Positions 17,481 to 25,848 of a stretch of DNA of 64,000 nucleotides are shown piece after piece. The DNA comes from Botrimarina mediterranea. Lineage in GTDB: Bacteria; Planctomycetota; Planctomycetia; Pirellulales; Lacipirellulaceae. Position 1 is the first letter of the stretch; the number at the start of each line of letters is the position of its first letter. Location: NCBI RefSeq assembly GCF_007753265.1, contig NZ_CP036349.1, positions 2,947,363-3,011,362 of the forward strand, given 5' to 3'. The notes below the pieces were generated by a model. The model saw only the letters and a list, made by a program, of their open reading frames with translations. It did not search any database and was not told the origin of the DNA. Position numbers and translations under genes: made by a program.

Positions 17481-18878
17481 ATGTCCCTCCTAATCAAGAA
17501 CGGCCGCGTCGTCACTTCGAACGACGACTTCATCGGCGACGTGCTCTGCGAAGGAGAGACGATTACCGCCGTGGGGCAGGGGCTCACGGCGCCGGCGGGG
17601 GCCGAGGTTGTTGACGCGACGGGCAAGCTCGTCTTCCCAGGGTTCATCGACCCGCACGTGCACATCTACCTGCCGTTCATGGGGACGTACGCCAAGGACG
17701 ACTACGACTCGGCCAGCCGTGCGGCGCTCGTGGGCGGGACGACCTCGCTGATCGAGATGGTCTGCCCCGGCCGGCAGGAGGACCCCGTCGAGGCCTACAA
17801 GCTTTGGAAGAGTAAGGCCGAGGGGCTGTCGGCGTGCGACTTCGCGTTCCACATGGGCGTGACGCGCTTCGACGAATCGACACCCGCGGCGCTGAAGGAA
17901 ATCGTCGCCGACGGCACAGCCAGCTTCAAAGTCTTCCTCGCTTATAAGGGCGCGCTAGGCGTTGACGACGAAGAGCTCTACAAGACGCTTGCGCTGGCGA
18001 AGGAACTCGGTGTTATCGTCACCGCGCACTGCGAGAACGAGTCGCTTGTCTCACAGCTCCAAGCCAAACTCCTCGCCGAAGGGAAGACAGGCCCCGAGTG
18101 GCACGAACCCTCACGGCCCGTGCAGGTCGAGACCGAGGGCGTAAGGCACTTGATGACGTTCGCCGAGCTGACCGGCGCCCACGTCTACGTCGTCCACACC
18201 AGCTGTAAGGGCGCCGTCCACGCGGCGATGGAGGCCAAACTCCGCGGCGTGCAGGCGTGGGTCGAGACGGTGATTCCGTATCTCGTGCTCGATGATACGG
18301 CCGCCCAAAAGCCTGACTTCGAGGGCGCCAAGTACGTTATGTCGCCGCCGATCCGCGCCGCGCGGCACCAGCCCTTCTTGTGGGACGCCCTGCGGAGCGG
18401 CGCGGTGAGCACGGTCGCCACCGACCACGCGCCGTTCGACTTCGGTCCCGGAGATGGAAGCGGCCAGAAGGAGATGGGCCGCGGCGACTTCACCAAGATC
18501 CCCAACGGCATCCCCAGCGTCGAGCACCGCGTGCGGTTGCTCTACACGCACGGCGTCGCGACCGGCCGCATCGACCTGCCGACCTTCGTCAACGCCGCCA
18601 GTACGCGAGCCGCCAAGCTCTTCGGCCTTTACCCCCGCAAGGGAACGATTCAACCCGGCGCCGACGCCGACCTCGTCGTCTACGACCCGGCGGTCAAAGA
18701 AACGCTCTCCGCGAAGACCCACCTGATGGCGACCGACTACGACGCCTTCGAAGGCTGGCAGGTCACAGGCCGCTGCGACCTCGTGACCGTCCGCGGCAAG
18801 AAGATGGTCGAAGCGGGCAAGTTCGTTGGCGAGCTAGGCCACGGGAAGTTCTTGAAGCGCGAGCCGACGCATTTTTGA
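17481..18878 (+). CDS. Dihydropyrimidinase (D-hydantoinase)
   Basis: Zinc amidohydrolase opening dihydrouracil/dihydrothymine to N-carbamoyl-beta-amino acids. 465 residues, family length. Seen: FPGFIDPHVHIYLPFMGTYAKDD (HxH), SFKVFLAYKG with the carboxylated lysine near residue 154, VTAHCENESLVS and VYVVHTSCKG (histidines), TVATDHAPFDF (Asp) and GRGDFTKIPNGIPSVEHR, the dihydropyrimidinase substrate loop. With PreA and the nitrilase-type amidohydrolase of this island it makes the three reductive steps to beta-alanine/beta-aminoisobutyrate. Confidence 0.94.
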   Translation: MSLLIKNGRVVTSNDDFIGDVLCEGETITAVGQGLTAPAGAEVVDATGKLVFPGFIDPHVHIYLPFMGTYAKDDYDSASRAALVGGTTSLIEMVCPGRQEDPVEAYKLWKSKAEGLSACDFAFHMGVTRFDESTPAALKEIVADGTASFKVFLAYKGALGVDDEELYKTLALAKELGVIVTAHCENESLVSQLQAKLLAEGKTGPEWHEPSRPVQVETEGVRHLMTFAELTGAHVYVVHTSCKGAVHAAMEAKLRGVQAWVETVIPYLVLDDTAAQKPDFEGAKYVMSPPIRAARHQPFLWDALRSGAVSTVATDHAPFDFGPGDGSGQKEMGRGDFTKIPNGIPSVEHRVRLLYTHGVATGRIDLPTFVNAASTRAAKLFGLYPRKGTIQPGADADLVVYDPAVKETLSAKTHLMATDYDAFEGWQVTGRCDLVTVRGKKMVEAGKFVGELGHGKFLKREPTHF

Positions 18879-18950
18879 GGGAGGGTTGCCCGCGAATTAC
18901 GCGAATCGACGCGAATGAAAAGAGATTGGGTAGCCACCCGCGAGCGCACC

Positions 18951-19202
18951 ATGAGTTACGACGACGACTGGTCGGACGACCTCGACGAACTCGATGATGA
19001 CGACGACTGCTTCGAATGCCCTGAGTGCGGCGCCGAAGTTCACGCCGAAACGGAATCTTGCCCGGCGTGCGGTTACTGGATCACCGACGCCGAGCGTGAA
19101 GCGGGCTGGCAAGCCGGCTCGGCATCGGATCGTATCCGAACGATCGGCTGGTGGATGATTGCCGTTGCGGCGATCGGCGTTCTGTTGCTGTGGTGGGCAT
19201 AG
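18951..19202 (+). CDS. Small zinc-ribbon membrane protein
   Basis: 83 residues from the ATG giving MSYDDDW; an upstream start in the same frame is less likely. It has an acidic N-terminus (DDWSDDLDELDDDDD), a zinc ribbon of two CPxCG knuckles (CPECGAEVHAETESCPACG) and one C-terminal transmembrane helix (GWWMIAVAAIGVLLLWW). The small size and build resemble conserved uncharacterised planctomycete zinc-ribbon proteins; no function is assigned. It sits 72 bp after the dihydropyrimidinase gene. Confidence 0.7.
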   Translation: MSYDDDWSDDLDELDDDDDCFECPECGAEVHAETESCPACGYWITDAEREAGWQAGSASDRIRTIGWWMIAVAAIGVLLLWWA

Positions 19203-19230
19203 TTGAGCAATTGGCTACCCGTCAGATCGC

Positions 19231-19430
19231 CCTGTAGGGGCAAAGGACGATAGCCCAGGGCAACGCCCTGGGTGTGCTGGGGACGGGCCGCAAGAATGCG
19301 AAGAGCCCTGTAGGGGCGACGGAAGGCGTCAACGATCGGCCTTCCGTCGCCCCTACAGGGCTCGAATGGTATCTTCACGTCGAACATCCAGGGCGTTGCC
19401 CTGGGCTATCATCCGTTACCCCTTCAGGGC
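19231..19430. repeat. Nested palindromic repeat (K)
   Basis: Outer arms of about 42 bp contain AGCCCAGGGCAACGCCCTGG and its complement. Nested inside is a perfect 23-bp inverted repeat (19305-19327 with 19339-19361, GCCCTGTAGGGGCGACGG...). The right outer arm is read as the C-terminus of the following minus-strand gene (DDSPGQRPG). Confidence 0.85.
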
Positions 19431-19797
19431 AATCAGCACGGTCCCTTTGTGACCAAAGCGCCAGTCCAAGGTATATAGCGTTCAGGTAGAAGCCTAATGA
19501 GACCAGATGGGCGGCAGGTCCGACATACTGAAAGGCATGGGCCGCCAATTCGTCAGGCATTTTCGTCCAACTCCCTGCAAACCGACCATTGTCATAATTC
19601 TGGACCGCTTCGCTATTGATCAAGCCGTTAACTTCCCATTCGCGATAGGTGCTCATGGTGGTCACCCGTCCCGCGTTATCCGCCGCCATTAGCAGTTCAT
19701 ACGAGATAACGCCGGCGGCTAGATTGAGCACAAGTAGGCATACAAGTGCTTTCCAACGTGACGATTGCGAGACAGGTGGGGGCAGCTCGGTGCTCAT
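19375..19797 (-). CDS. Hypothetical two-helix membrane protein
   Basis: 140 residues from the ATG giving MSTELPPP. Two probable transmembrane helices: WKALVCLLVLNLAAGVISYE (about 15-35) and HLVSLGFYLNAIYLGLAL (about 95-115), with a soluble loop between (YREWEVNGLINSEAVQNYDNG). GC is lower than in neighbours. The last 20 or so residues (CPEGVTDDSPGQRPGCST) are encoded by the adjacent palindromic repeat, so the native end is probably near LALWSQRD. No family recognised. Confidence 0.55.
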   Translation of the reverse strand: MSTELPPPVSQSSRWKALVCLLVLNLAAGVISYELLMAADNAGRVTTMSTYREWEVNGLINSEAVQNYDNGRFAGSWTKMPDELAAHAFQYVGPAAHLVSLGFYLNAIYLGLALWSQRDRADCPEGVTDDSPGQRPGCST

Positions 19798-19856
19798 TCT
19801 TGATAATGGATTCCCTTCTATTCGCGCCCATTCGCGTAATTCGCGGTTAACTCTTC

Positions 19857-20987
19857 TCACCCCCGCGCTAGCGCATCCGACTGGTCCACAAAATCATCTC
19901 CCGACCACTCCGCGTCACCCTTAATCATCTTCTTCTTGTCGGCCTCGGCCTTCTTCGCTTCGCGGGCTTCGGCCTGGCGCTTAACGAGGTCGGAGTGGGT
20001 CGTGAAGTAGGGAAGGCTCTTGCCTCTAAAATCGTCGATCGTTTCGAACTTGTGCTTCTCCATGAACGCCAGGAGCTGGTCCTTCATCGGGCCGACGCAG
20101 TCGTAGCCGAACTTCATCACGCCCGTGCAGACCTGCACCGTGCTTGAACCGAGGAGGATGAACTGGGCCGCGTCCTCGCCGGTCTCGACGCCGCCGAGGC
20201 CGCTCAGCGTGCGGCCGGGGAAATCCTTCTCGATCACCTTCGAGATCTCCATGCACATCCGCAGCGCGATCGGCCGCACCGCTTGGCAACTGTAGCCGCC
20301 GGGGGTGGTGTAGCCCTCGACGTTCGGCTCGGGGCGGAGCGTGTCGAGGTCGACGCCGATCACCGAGCGGATCGTGTTGATCGCCGACACCCCCTGACAG
20401 CCGGCGCGGAATGCGGCCCGCGCCGGGTCTTCGATGTGCGTGACGTTCGGCGTCATCTTCGCCCACACCGGCTTGGTGGCGACGGCCATCACCCAGCGGC
20501 AGACCTCTTCGAGCGCGACGGGGTCCTCGCCCACCGCGGCGCCCATGCGACGCTCGGGCATGCCGTGGGGGCAGCTCATGTTGAGCTCGAACGAATCGAC
20601 GCCCGCCTCTTCGCAGCGGCCGACGATCTCTTGCCAGGCGTCCTTGTTGTACTCCTCCATGATCGACGCGATCAGCACGCCATCCGGGTGCGAGTCTTTG
20701 AGCTTCTTGAACTCGTCGATCCACGTATCGAACGAGCGGTCGCTAATCAGCTCGATGTTCTCCCAGCCGTAGATCTCACCCGTCTCACGCGAACGCAGTC
20801 GCCCGTAGCGTGGCTGAACATTAACCACCTTCGACGCGTCGAGGCTCACCGTCTTACAAATGACGGCGCCCCAACCATCGTCAAACGCCCGGCCGATCAC
20901 CTTGCCGTTGGTCCCCGGGGGGCCCGAGCCAATGACGAACGGATTGGGCAGCTTCAGGCCGTCAACGGTGGTCGCGAGCGTGGGCAT
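19857..20987 (-). CDS. preA: Dihydropyrimidine dehydrogenase, catalytic subunit (PreA-like)
   Basis: FMN-dependent reduction of uracil/thymine to the dihydro form. 376 residues with the dihydroorotate dehydrogenase-like barrel: LPNPFVIGSGPPGTNGKVIGRAFDDGWGAVICKT, LNMSCPHGMPERRMGAAVGEDP with Cys139 at the place of the catalytic cysteine of mammalian enzyme, KPVWAKMTPNVTHI, and LSGLGGVETGEDAAQFILLGSSTVQVCTGVM. Unlike E. coli PreA (about 411 residues) there is no C-terminal ferredoxin domain: no CxxCxxC is present and the tail is charged (KKAEADKKKMIKG). No PreT-type NADPH/flavin subunit lies in the window, so its electron donor is unknown. Confidence 0.88.
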   Translation of the reverse strand: MPTLATTVDGLKLPNPFVIGSGPPGTNGKVIGRAFDDGWGAVICKTVSLDASKVVNVQPRYGRLRSRETGEIYGWENIELISDRSFDTWIDEFKKLKDSHPDGVLIASIMEEYNKDAWQEIVGRCEEAGVDSFELNMSCPHGMPERRMGAAVGEDPVALEEVCRWVMAVATKPVWAKMTPNVTHIEDPARAAFRAGCQGVSAINTIRSVIGVDLDTLRPEPNVEGYTTPGGYSCQAVRPIALRMCMEISKVIEKDFPGRTLSGLGGVETGEDAAQFILLGSSTVQVCTGVMKFGYDCVGPMKDQLLAFMEKHKFETIDDFRGKSLPYFTTHSDLVKRQAEAREAKKAEADKKKMIKGDAEWSGDDFVDQSDALARG

Positions 20988-21013
20988 GCTGTCTCCGGGT
21001 TCGGATTAAGGTG

Positions 21014-21156
21014 AACCACAAAGGAACTAGGGAACGAAGGGATGGAAACTAACCGGACGCTAACGCGTGCCGGCTGATTGCAAGTTTGAACACTGTATCA
21101 GCCGCGGGGCCTTAGCCCCCGGTTCTCCCACTTTGTTCCTTCGTTCCTTTGTGGTT
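21014..21156. repeat. Palindromic element, family B copy 2, with an F arm inside
   Basis: Outer arms AACCACAAAGGAACTAGGG and its near complement. Inside lies one 28-bp arm (21097-21124) identical to the right arm of the F element at 63920-63947, so one repeat type seems to have inserted in another. Between preA and the aminotransferase gene. Confidence 0.82.
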
Positions 21157-22495
21157 AATTCAATTCGGAAAGGGTGAGGTCGAGAGCGTCCACCAAGTAG
21201 TCCGCGTCGTCTTTCGTGAGGCACATCGGCGGCTTGATGCGGAGGGTGTTGCCGAAGAGGCCGCCTTTGCCGATCAGCACGCCGTGCTCTTTCATGCGTT
21301 CCATGATCGTGGCGGCTTCGGTGTTGGCGGGCTCTTTCGACTTGCGGTTGCGGACGAGCTCGACGCCGAGCATCAGGCCCATGCCGCGGACGTCGCCGAT
21401 GAGCTGGTGTTTCTCTTGCAGTTCGAGCAGCCGCCCCTTCATGTGGCCGCCGACGACGCGGGCGTTCTCTTGGATGCCGTCCTCTTCGATGACTTCGAGC
21501 GTCGCGAGGCCCTGCGTCATGCTGATCGGGTTGCCGCCGAACGTGTTGAAGTGGATGCGGTTCTTCATCACCTTCGAGATCTCTTCGGTGGTGGTGAAGC
21601 CACCGAGTGGGATGCCGTTGCCGATGCCCTTGGCCATCGTGATCCCGTCGGGGACGACATCCCAGTTTTGGTGAGACCAGAAGTGCTCGCCCGTGCGGCC
21701 AAAGCCGCCCTGGACCTCGTCGGCGATACAGATGCCGCCGTGCTCGCGGACGATGTCGTAGACGATCTTGAAGAACTCCTTGGGCGGCGTGACCGTGCCG
21801 CCGACGCCCTGGATCGGCTCGCCGATGAAGCAAGCGACCTCGCCGGGCGTTTGGTACTGGATGACGTTCTTGATGTCGTGCGCGCACTTCACGCCGCACG
21901 ACGGGTACTCAAGGCCGAAGGGGCAGCGGTAGCAATAGCCGGCCAGCGTGTGGTGGATCGCCTGGGCCTGATTCGACTTGAACTTCCAGTTGCCGTGGGC
22001 GGTGAGGCCCATCGTCGTCGCGGTGCCGCCGTGGTAGCAGTTCCGCAGGGCGATGACCTCGGTGTTGCCCGTGTACTCGCGGGCGGAGAGGATCGCGACC
22101 TCGTTGGCTTCGCTGCCCGAGTTGGTGAAGTAGCTGCGGGTAAGCCCCTCGGGCATTTTCGAAGCGAGCTTCTCGGCGAACTGCGCGATCGTCGGGTGCA
22201 GGTAGATCGTCGTGGTGTGCTGCAGCTTACCGGTCTGCGCCTGAACCTTCTCGATCACCTTCGGGTGGCAGTGCCCGACGCTGACCGTGACGATGCCCGC
22301 GAAGGCGTCGAGGTAGCGCGTCCCCTTCTCGTCCCAGACGTACTGCATCTTCCCCTCGACGATCATCAAGGGGTCTTTGTAATAGGTGATGACGCCGGGC
22401 GAGACATACTGCGTCCGCAAGGCGATCACCTCCTCGCGCGAAGGCCCGTCATAGGGCGTCGGCGTGTGGTCGCAGATCGGGAGTTGGAGCTTCAT
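21155..22495 (-). CDS. Class III aminotransferase (AGXT2/beta-amino acid type)
   Basis: PLP enzyme, 446 residues. Seen: YLDAFAGIVTVSVGHCHPKV, FTNSGSEANEVAILSAREYTG (phosphate loop), NCYHGGTATTMGLTAHGNWK, IADEVQGGFGRTGEHFW (PLP-ring Asp), and the Schiff-base lysine in DGITMAKGIGNGIPLGG. The sequence is of the alanine-glyoxylate aminotransferase 2 type, which accepts beta-alanine and beta-aminoisobutyrate. Placed between preA and the uracil permease, it probably converts the beta-amino acids from uracil/thymine to malonate or methylmalonate semialdehyde, the substrate of the dehydrogenase at 25.8 kb. The amino acceptor is unknown. Confidence 0.85.
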   Translation of the reverse strand: MKLQLPICDHTPTPYDGPSREEVIALRTQYVSPGVITYYKDPLMIVEGKMQYVWDEKGTRYLDAFAGIVTVSVGHCHPKVIEKVQAQTGKLQHTTTIYLHPTIAQFAEKLASKMPEGLTRSYFTNSGSEANEVAILSAREYTGNTEVIALRNCYHGGTATTMGLTAHGNWKFKSNQAQAIHHTLAGYCYRCPFGLEYPSCGVKCAHDIKNVIQYQTPGEVACFIGEPIQGVGGTVTPPKEFFKIVYDIVREHGGICIADEVQGGFGRTGEHFWSHQNWDVVPDGITMAKGIGNGIPLGGFTTTEEISKVMKNRIHFNTFGGNPISMTQGLATLEVIEEDGIQENARVVGGHMKGRLLELQEKHQLIGDVRGMGLMLGVELVRNRKSKEPANTEAATIMERMKEHGVLIGKGGLFGNTLRIKPPMCLTKDDADYLVDALDLTLSELN

Positions 22496-22519
22496 GCTGG
22501 TGAATCGATTGAAGGGAAG

Positions 22520-22692
22520 GGGATAAGGGGGATGTTGGTGATAGGGGGGATAAACGGGCGATCGCGGAGCGGCCGATTAGCGTCTTATCTTCAAGGACTA
22601 GAGGTCTCTAAGCCACCGTTAGCAGCGAAGCAACTGTTGTGATGTCGCTTATCGCTTGCGATCTCCCCTATCACCAACATCCCCCTATCTCC
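22520..22692. repeat. Long inverted repeat (L)
   Basis: Arms of about 32 bp sharing GGGGGATGTTGGTGATAGGG and its complement, separated by a 109-bp loop without a gene. It lies between the permease and aminotransferase genes. Confidence 0.83.
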
Positions 22693-22708
22693 TAAATCTT
22701 CATAGCAT

Positions 22709-24169
22709 CTAACCAATCACTTCAACGTCGTCGATATCCGCCGCTTCGGGGACCAGCACGCCGGGGCCGTCATGCAGGCCGCGTTCGGCGGGCGTTCCCG
22801 GGATTAGGTTGTCGAGGGTGATGCCTAGTATCGCCGCGACCGCCATGCCGGTCTTTCCGATGGCGCCGAGCACGTCGCCGAGGCCGTAGGGAATATTCAA
22901 CAGCAGGGCGGCGCCCGCTTCGCTGTTGAAATAGGCCGGTACGCTGAGGCCCATGAACAAGGCGAAGCCGCCGATTAGCAGGTTACGATCGCTGTCGAGG
23001 TCGGCCTTGGCGAACTGCCGCACGCCGACGGCGCTGATCAGTCCGAACATCACGCAGTAGAGCCCGCCAACGACCGGCTGGGGGATCGCCGCAGCGATGG
23101 CGCCGAACTTCCCAAATAGACCGAGAAGCACGAGGATCACGCCGGCGATCTGCACGACGTAACGGCTGCCGACTTTCGTGAGACCTACGAGGCCGACGTT
23201 CTCAGAGTAGCTCGTCGAGCTAAATCCACCGAAGACGCCCGTCAACGCACAGCCGACTCCTTCGAAGCCGATGCCGCGCGAGATCTGCTCAGGCGTCGGA
23301 TCGCCGCCACCCGCCATGTGGCTGCAAGCGTGGTAGTCGCCGAACGACTCGAGGATCGACGCCAGATAGCCGGCGAGGACGGCGATGATGAACGAGGTGG
23401 CGAACTTCGGCGCTCCCCACGGAAAGAGCACATCCGTCGTCCGCAGCCACTCTGAGTTCTGCATCGCCTCGAAGCTGACACGCGCGGCGTGGTCCTCGCC
23501 GTACCAGCCGAACACCGTGCCGAGATAACAGACGCCGACCGACGCGAGGATCGCCAGCAGCATCGGAAACAATCGGAACAAGAGCAGTCGTCGCGACAGC
23601 GCTAGCGAGAACAAGATGACAAGCGTCATCGTCAGGATGCTCGTCGGCCAGTGCGACGCAGCCACCGGAGCGCCGGCCTGATAGAGCGCGAGCCCGATCA
23701 GCATGATCACGGGGCCAACGACCACTGGAGAGAGGAAATGCCGAACGGCGCCCACGAGGCCCGAGAACCCGAGCGCCATCTCGACCACCGCGCCGACAAT
23801 CACCGCGCCGGCGATGTACTGCATCGCTTCGCCGCCATCACCGCCGAGGCCGCCGGCGCTCTCGGGACGCAACACCGTCGGGATGATGACGCCGCTGAAC
23901 GCCGCCAAGAAAGAAAAGCTCACCCCCTGAATGATCGGCAGCCGCGACCCGAAGGTCGTCTGTAGCAGCGTGGCCACGCCGCTACAGAGCATGACCGACG
24001 AGATCAACAGCGCGGTCTGCGTCGCGTTCATCTGCATCGGCTCGGCGAGCAACAGCGGCACCGCGACGGTCGAGCCGAACATCGTCAGCACGTGCTGCAC
24101 GGCGAGTACCACCGCCCGCGGAAAGGGCGGCTTGTCATCGAGGCCGTAGAGGACGGTCTGGCTACTCAT
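22709..24169 (-). CDS. Uracil/xanthine permease (NCS2 family)
   Basis: Inner-membrane nucleobase:cation symporter of the UraA/PbuX (nucleobase-ascorbate) family. 486 residues from the ATG giving MSSQTVLYGLDDKPPFPRAVVLAVQHVLTMFGSTVAVP, where QHVLTMFGSTVAVP is the family's first-helix signature; the frame extends 23 codons further upstream into the preceding gene. About 12-14 hydrophobic helices follow; family motifs ESFGDYHACSHMAGGG (substrate-site Glu region) and NVGLVGLTKVGSRYV are present. The context of both purine and pyrimidine genes leaves uracil or xanthine open. Its start overlaps the end of the preceding gene by 8 bp. Confidence 0.9.
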   Translation of the reverse strand: MSSQTVLYGLDDKPPFPRAVVLAVQHVLTMFGSTVAVPLLLAEPMQMNATQTALLISSVMLCSGVATLLQTTFGSRLPIIQGVSFSFLAAFSGVIIPTVLRPESAGGLGGDGGEAMQYIAGAVIVGAVVEMALGFSGLVGAVRHFLSPVVVGPVIMLIGLALYQAGAPVAASHWPTSILTMTLVILFSLALSRRLLLFRLFPMLLAILASVGVCYLGTVFGWYGEDHAARVSFEAMQNSEWLRTTDVLFPWGAPKFATSFIIAVLAGYLASILESFGDYHACSHMAGGGDPTPEQISRGIGFEGVGCALTGVFGGFSSTSYSENVGLVGLTKVGSRYVVQIAGVILVLLGLFGKFGAIAAAIPQPVVGGLYCVMFGLISAVGVRQFAKADLDSDRNLLIGGFALFMGLSVPAYFNSEAGAALLLNIPYGLGDVLGAIGKTGMAVAAILGITLDNLIPGTPAERGLHDGPGVLVPEAADIDDVEVIG

Positions 24170-24590
24170 TGTCCGGAGAGTTTTGTGAAGGTTCCGATTC
24201 AGCCTCATGCTTGAGCACTGCGCGAAGGTTCGCGTCATAGTGCTTCATACGACTCTTCGCCTTGCTCTTTGTTGCTTCATCGCCGCCGTACTCGACGTCA
24301 ACGAGGTGATACTGGAGCCTGTCATAGCAGTGAAGGCGCAAGACAAGTAGCTTGAGCTGGAGGTCGTCACTCGTCTTCGCGTACTCGAGCAATTCTCCGT
24401 ACGCATCGGCGTATCCCACTCCGTAGGCCTTGGACAACTCCGGGAACTCGGAGTCACCAGCATTGTGTAGCGACAATTGCTTGGCCTTCCGGTTATCTTC
24501 GGTTGCTTCGCTCAACAATTCTCGAACGTCAGCGGCTCCAGCAGTTGCGGCCGCACCAAAGAGCAACAGGAACGCTAAGGGTTTCATCAT
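24162..24590 (-). CDS. Hypothetical exported protein
   Basis: 142 residues from MMKPLAFLLLFGAAATAGAADV, a clear Sec signal peptide with a cut expected after AGA or GAA. The mature part is mostly helical and charged (REATEDNRKAKQLSLHNAG-like, then YGVGYADAYGELLEYAKT, and MKHYDANLRAVLKHEAESEPSQNSPDNE at the end). Not recognised. GC is lower than around it. It overlaps the permease start by 8 bp and shares its direction, so the two are probably co-transcribed; a periplasmic role linked to uptake is possible but unsupported. Confidence 0.6.
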   Translation of the reverse strand: MMKPLAFLLLFGAAATAGAADVRELLSEATEDNRKAKQLSLHNAGDSEFPELSKAYGVGYADAYGELLEYAKTSDDLQLKLLVLRLHCYDRLQYHLVDVEYGGDEATKSKAKSRMKHYDANLRAVLKHEAESEPSQNSPDNE

Positions 24591-24728
24591 TTCGTAATAC
24601 TTAGTGCGAGTAGCAGTGCTGATCGCAGTACCGAGATTGCTGTTGGCCATTGTCGAAACACTGAAAGGTCAGAAGGCATTGGTTGGGTAGGCCGTATCGC
24701 CACAGCTGCCGTTCCCATGGGCCGACAG

Positions 24729-25601
24729 TTAGAGTTCCGTTATCGCCCCGTAAGTTTCCGGCCGGCGGTCGCGGAAGAACTGCCACGTGTTGCGTACTTC
24801 GCGGATCATGTCGAGGTCCATGTCGGCGATCACGATGTCGTCCTCGTCACGCTTGTCGCTCTTGGCGACGTACTGGCCGCGGGGGTCGCAGAAGTAGCTC
24901 TGGCCGTAGAACTCGCCGATCCGCCACGGCTCTTCCCAGCCGGGCCGATTGATCGCGCCGACGAAGTACTGGTTCGCCACCGCGTGGGCGGGCTGCTCGA
25001 TCGTCCACAGGTACTCGCTGAGCCCCGCGACGGTCGCCGACGGGTTGAAGACGATCTCGGCGCCGCCTAGCCCCAGGCACCGTGCGCCATCGGGGAAGTG
25101 GCGGTCGTAGCAGATGTAGACGCCTACCTTGCCGACGGCTGTGTCGAAGACCGGGTAACCGAGGTTCCCGGGGCGGAAGTAAAACTTCTCCCAGAAGCCT
25201 GGGTTGCAATGCGGGATGTGGATCTTGCGGAACTTGCCGAGGTACGAACCGTCGGCGTCGATGACGGCGGCCGTGTTGTAATAGACGCCCGTCATGTCCT
25301 CTTCGTACATGGGGACGACCATCACGATGCCGAGCTTCTTCGCCAGCTCCATCATCAGCTTGGTGGTCGGCCCGTCGGGCACGGGCTCGGTAAGCTCGTA
25401 CCACTTGGTGTCCTGCTCGGCGCAAAAATAGGGGCCGTAGAACAACTCCTGCAAGCAAACGACCTGGGCGCCCTTGCCGGCGGCCTCCTCGATCATCGCG
25501 ACGTGCTTATCGATCATCGCCTGCTTGATCTTGGCGACGGGCGACGTCGTGGGCTCGCAGGTGGTCGCTTGAATCAGCGCGCCACGGACAGGTCGGGGCA
25601 T
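24729..25601 (-). CDS. Beta-ureidopropionase-like nitrilase-superfamily amidohydrolase
   Basis: Carbon-nitrogen hydrolase, 290 residues from the ATG giving MPRPVRGALIQATT. Catalytic triad: Glu in CLQELFYGPYF, Lys in FRKIHIPHCNPGFWEKFYF and Cys in GVYICYDRHFPDGAR. The NPGFWEKFYFRPG and PSATVAGLSEYLWTIEQPAHAVANQYFVGAINRPG segments resemble N-carbamoyl-beta-alanine amidohydrolases. It would release beta-alanine or beta-aminoisobutyrate, ammonia and CO2 after dihydropyrimidinase. N-carbamoylputrescine amidase is a close relative, but the neighbours favour the pyrimidine role. Confidence 0.88.
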   Translation of the reverse strand: MPRPVRGALIQATTCEPTTSPVAKIKQAMIDKHVAMIEEAAGKGAQVVCLQELFYGPYFCAEQDTKWYELTEPVPDGPTTKLMMELAKKLGIVMVVPMYEEDMTGVYYNTAAVIDADGSYLGKFRKIHIPHCNPGFWEKFYFRPGNLGYPVFDTAVGKVGVYICYDRHFPDGARCLGLGGAEIVFNPSATVAGLSEYLWTIEQPAHAVANQYFVGAINRPGWEEPWRIGEFYGQSYFCDPRGQYVAKSDKRDEDDIVIADMDLDMIREVRNTWQFFRDRRPETYGAITEL

Positions 25602-25656
25602 TCGTATTTTCTCCAGAACGGGCAGAGTCTTGCTCGAAGCAGTACGATACGAATCG

Positions 25657-25734
25657 AACCACAAAGGAACGAAGGAACCAAGAGCAGCGGGGCATGGGCC
25701 CTCACTCCCTTCGTTCCTTAGTTCCGTTGTGGTT
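25657..25734. repeat. Palindromic element, family B copy 3
   Basis: Arms AACCACAAAGGAACGAAGG and CCTTCGTTCCTTAGTTCC... with a 28-bp loop, in the divergent spacer between the nitrilase-type and mmsA genes. Confidence 0.85.
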
Positions 25735-25848
25735 CGTTCTTTTGGCTGCGCTTGGCTCGGCTTGGCGTGGTTGTGTGGAACGCCTGTCGCTGGCTACCTT
25801 AATCGAAACTTAACCGAACGCCTACGTCTTTCCGCCGGGAACTCTGCG

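Noticed and set aside
25630-25848. 73-residue N-terminal extension of the semialdehyde dehydrogenase
   Set aside because: It is read through a family B palindrome and has no homology; the ATG before MLIGGRW fits the family.
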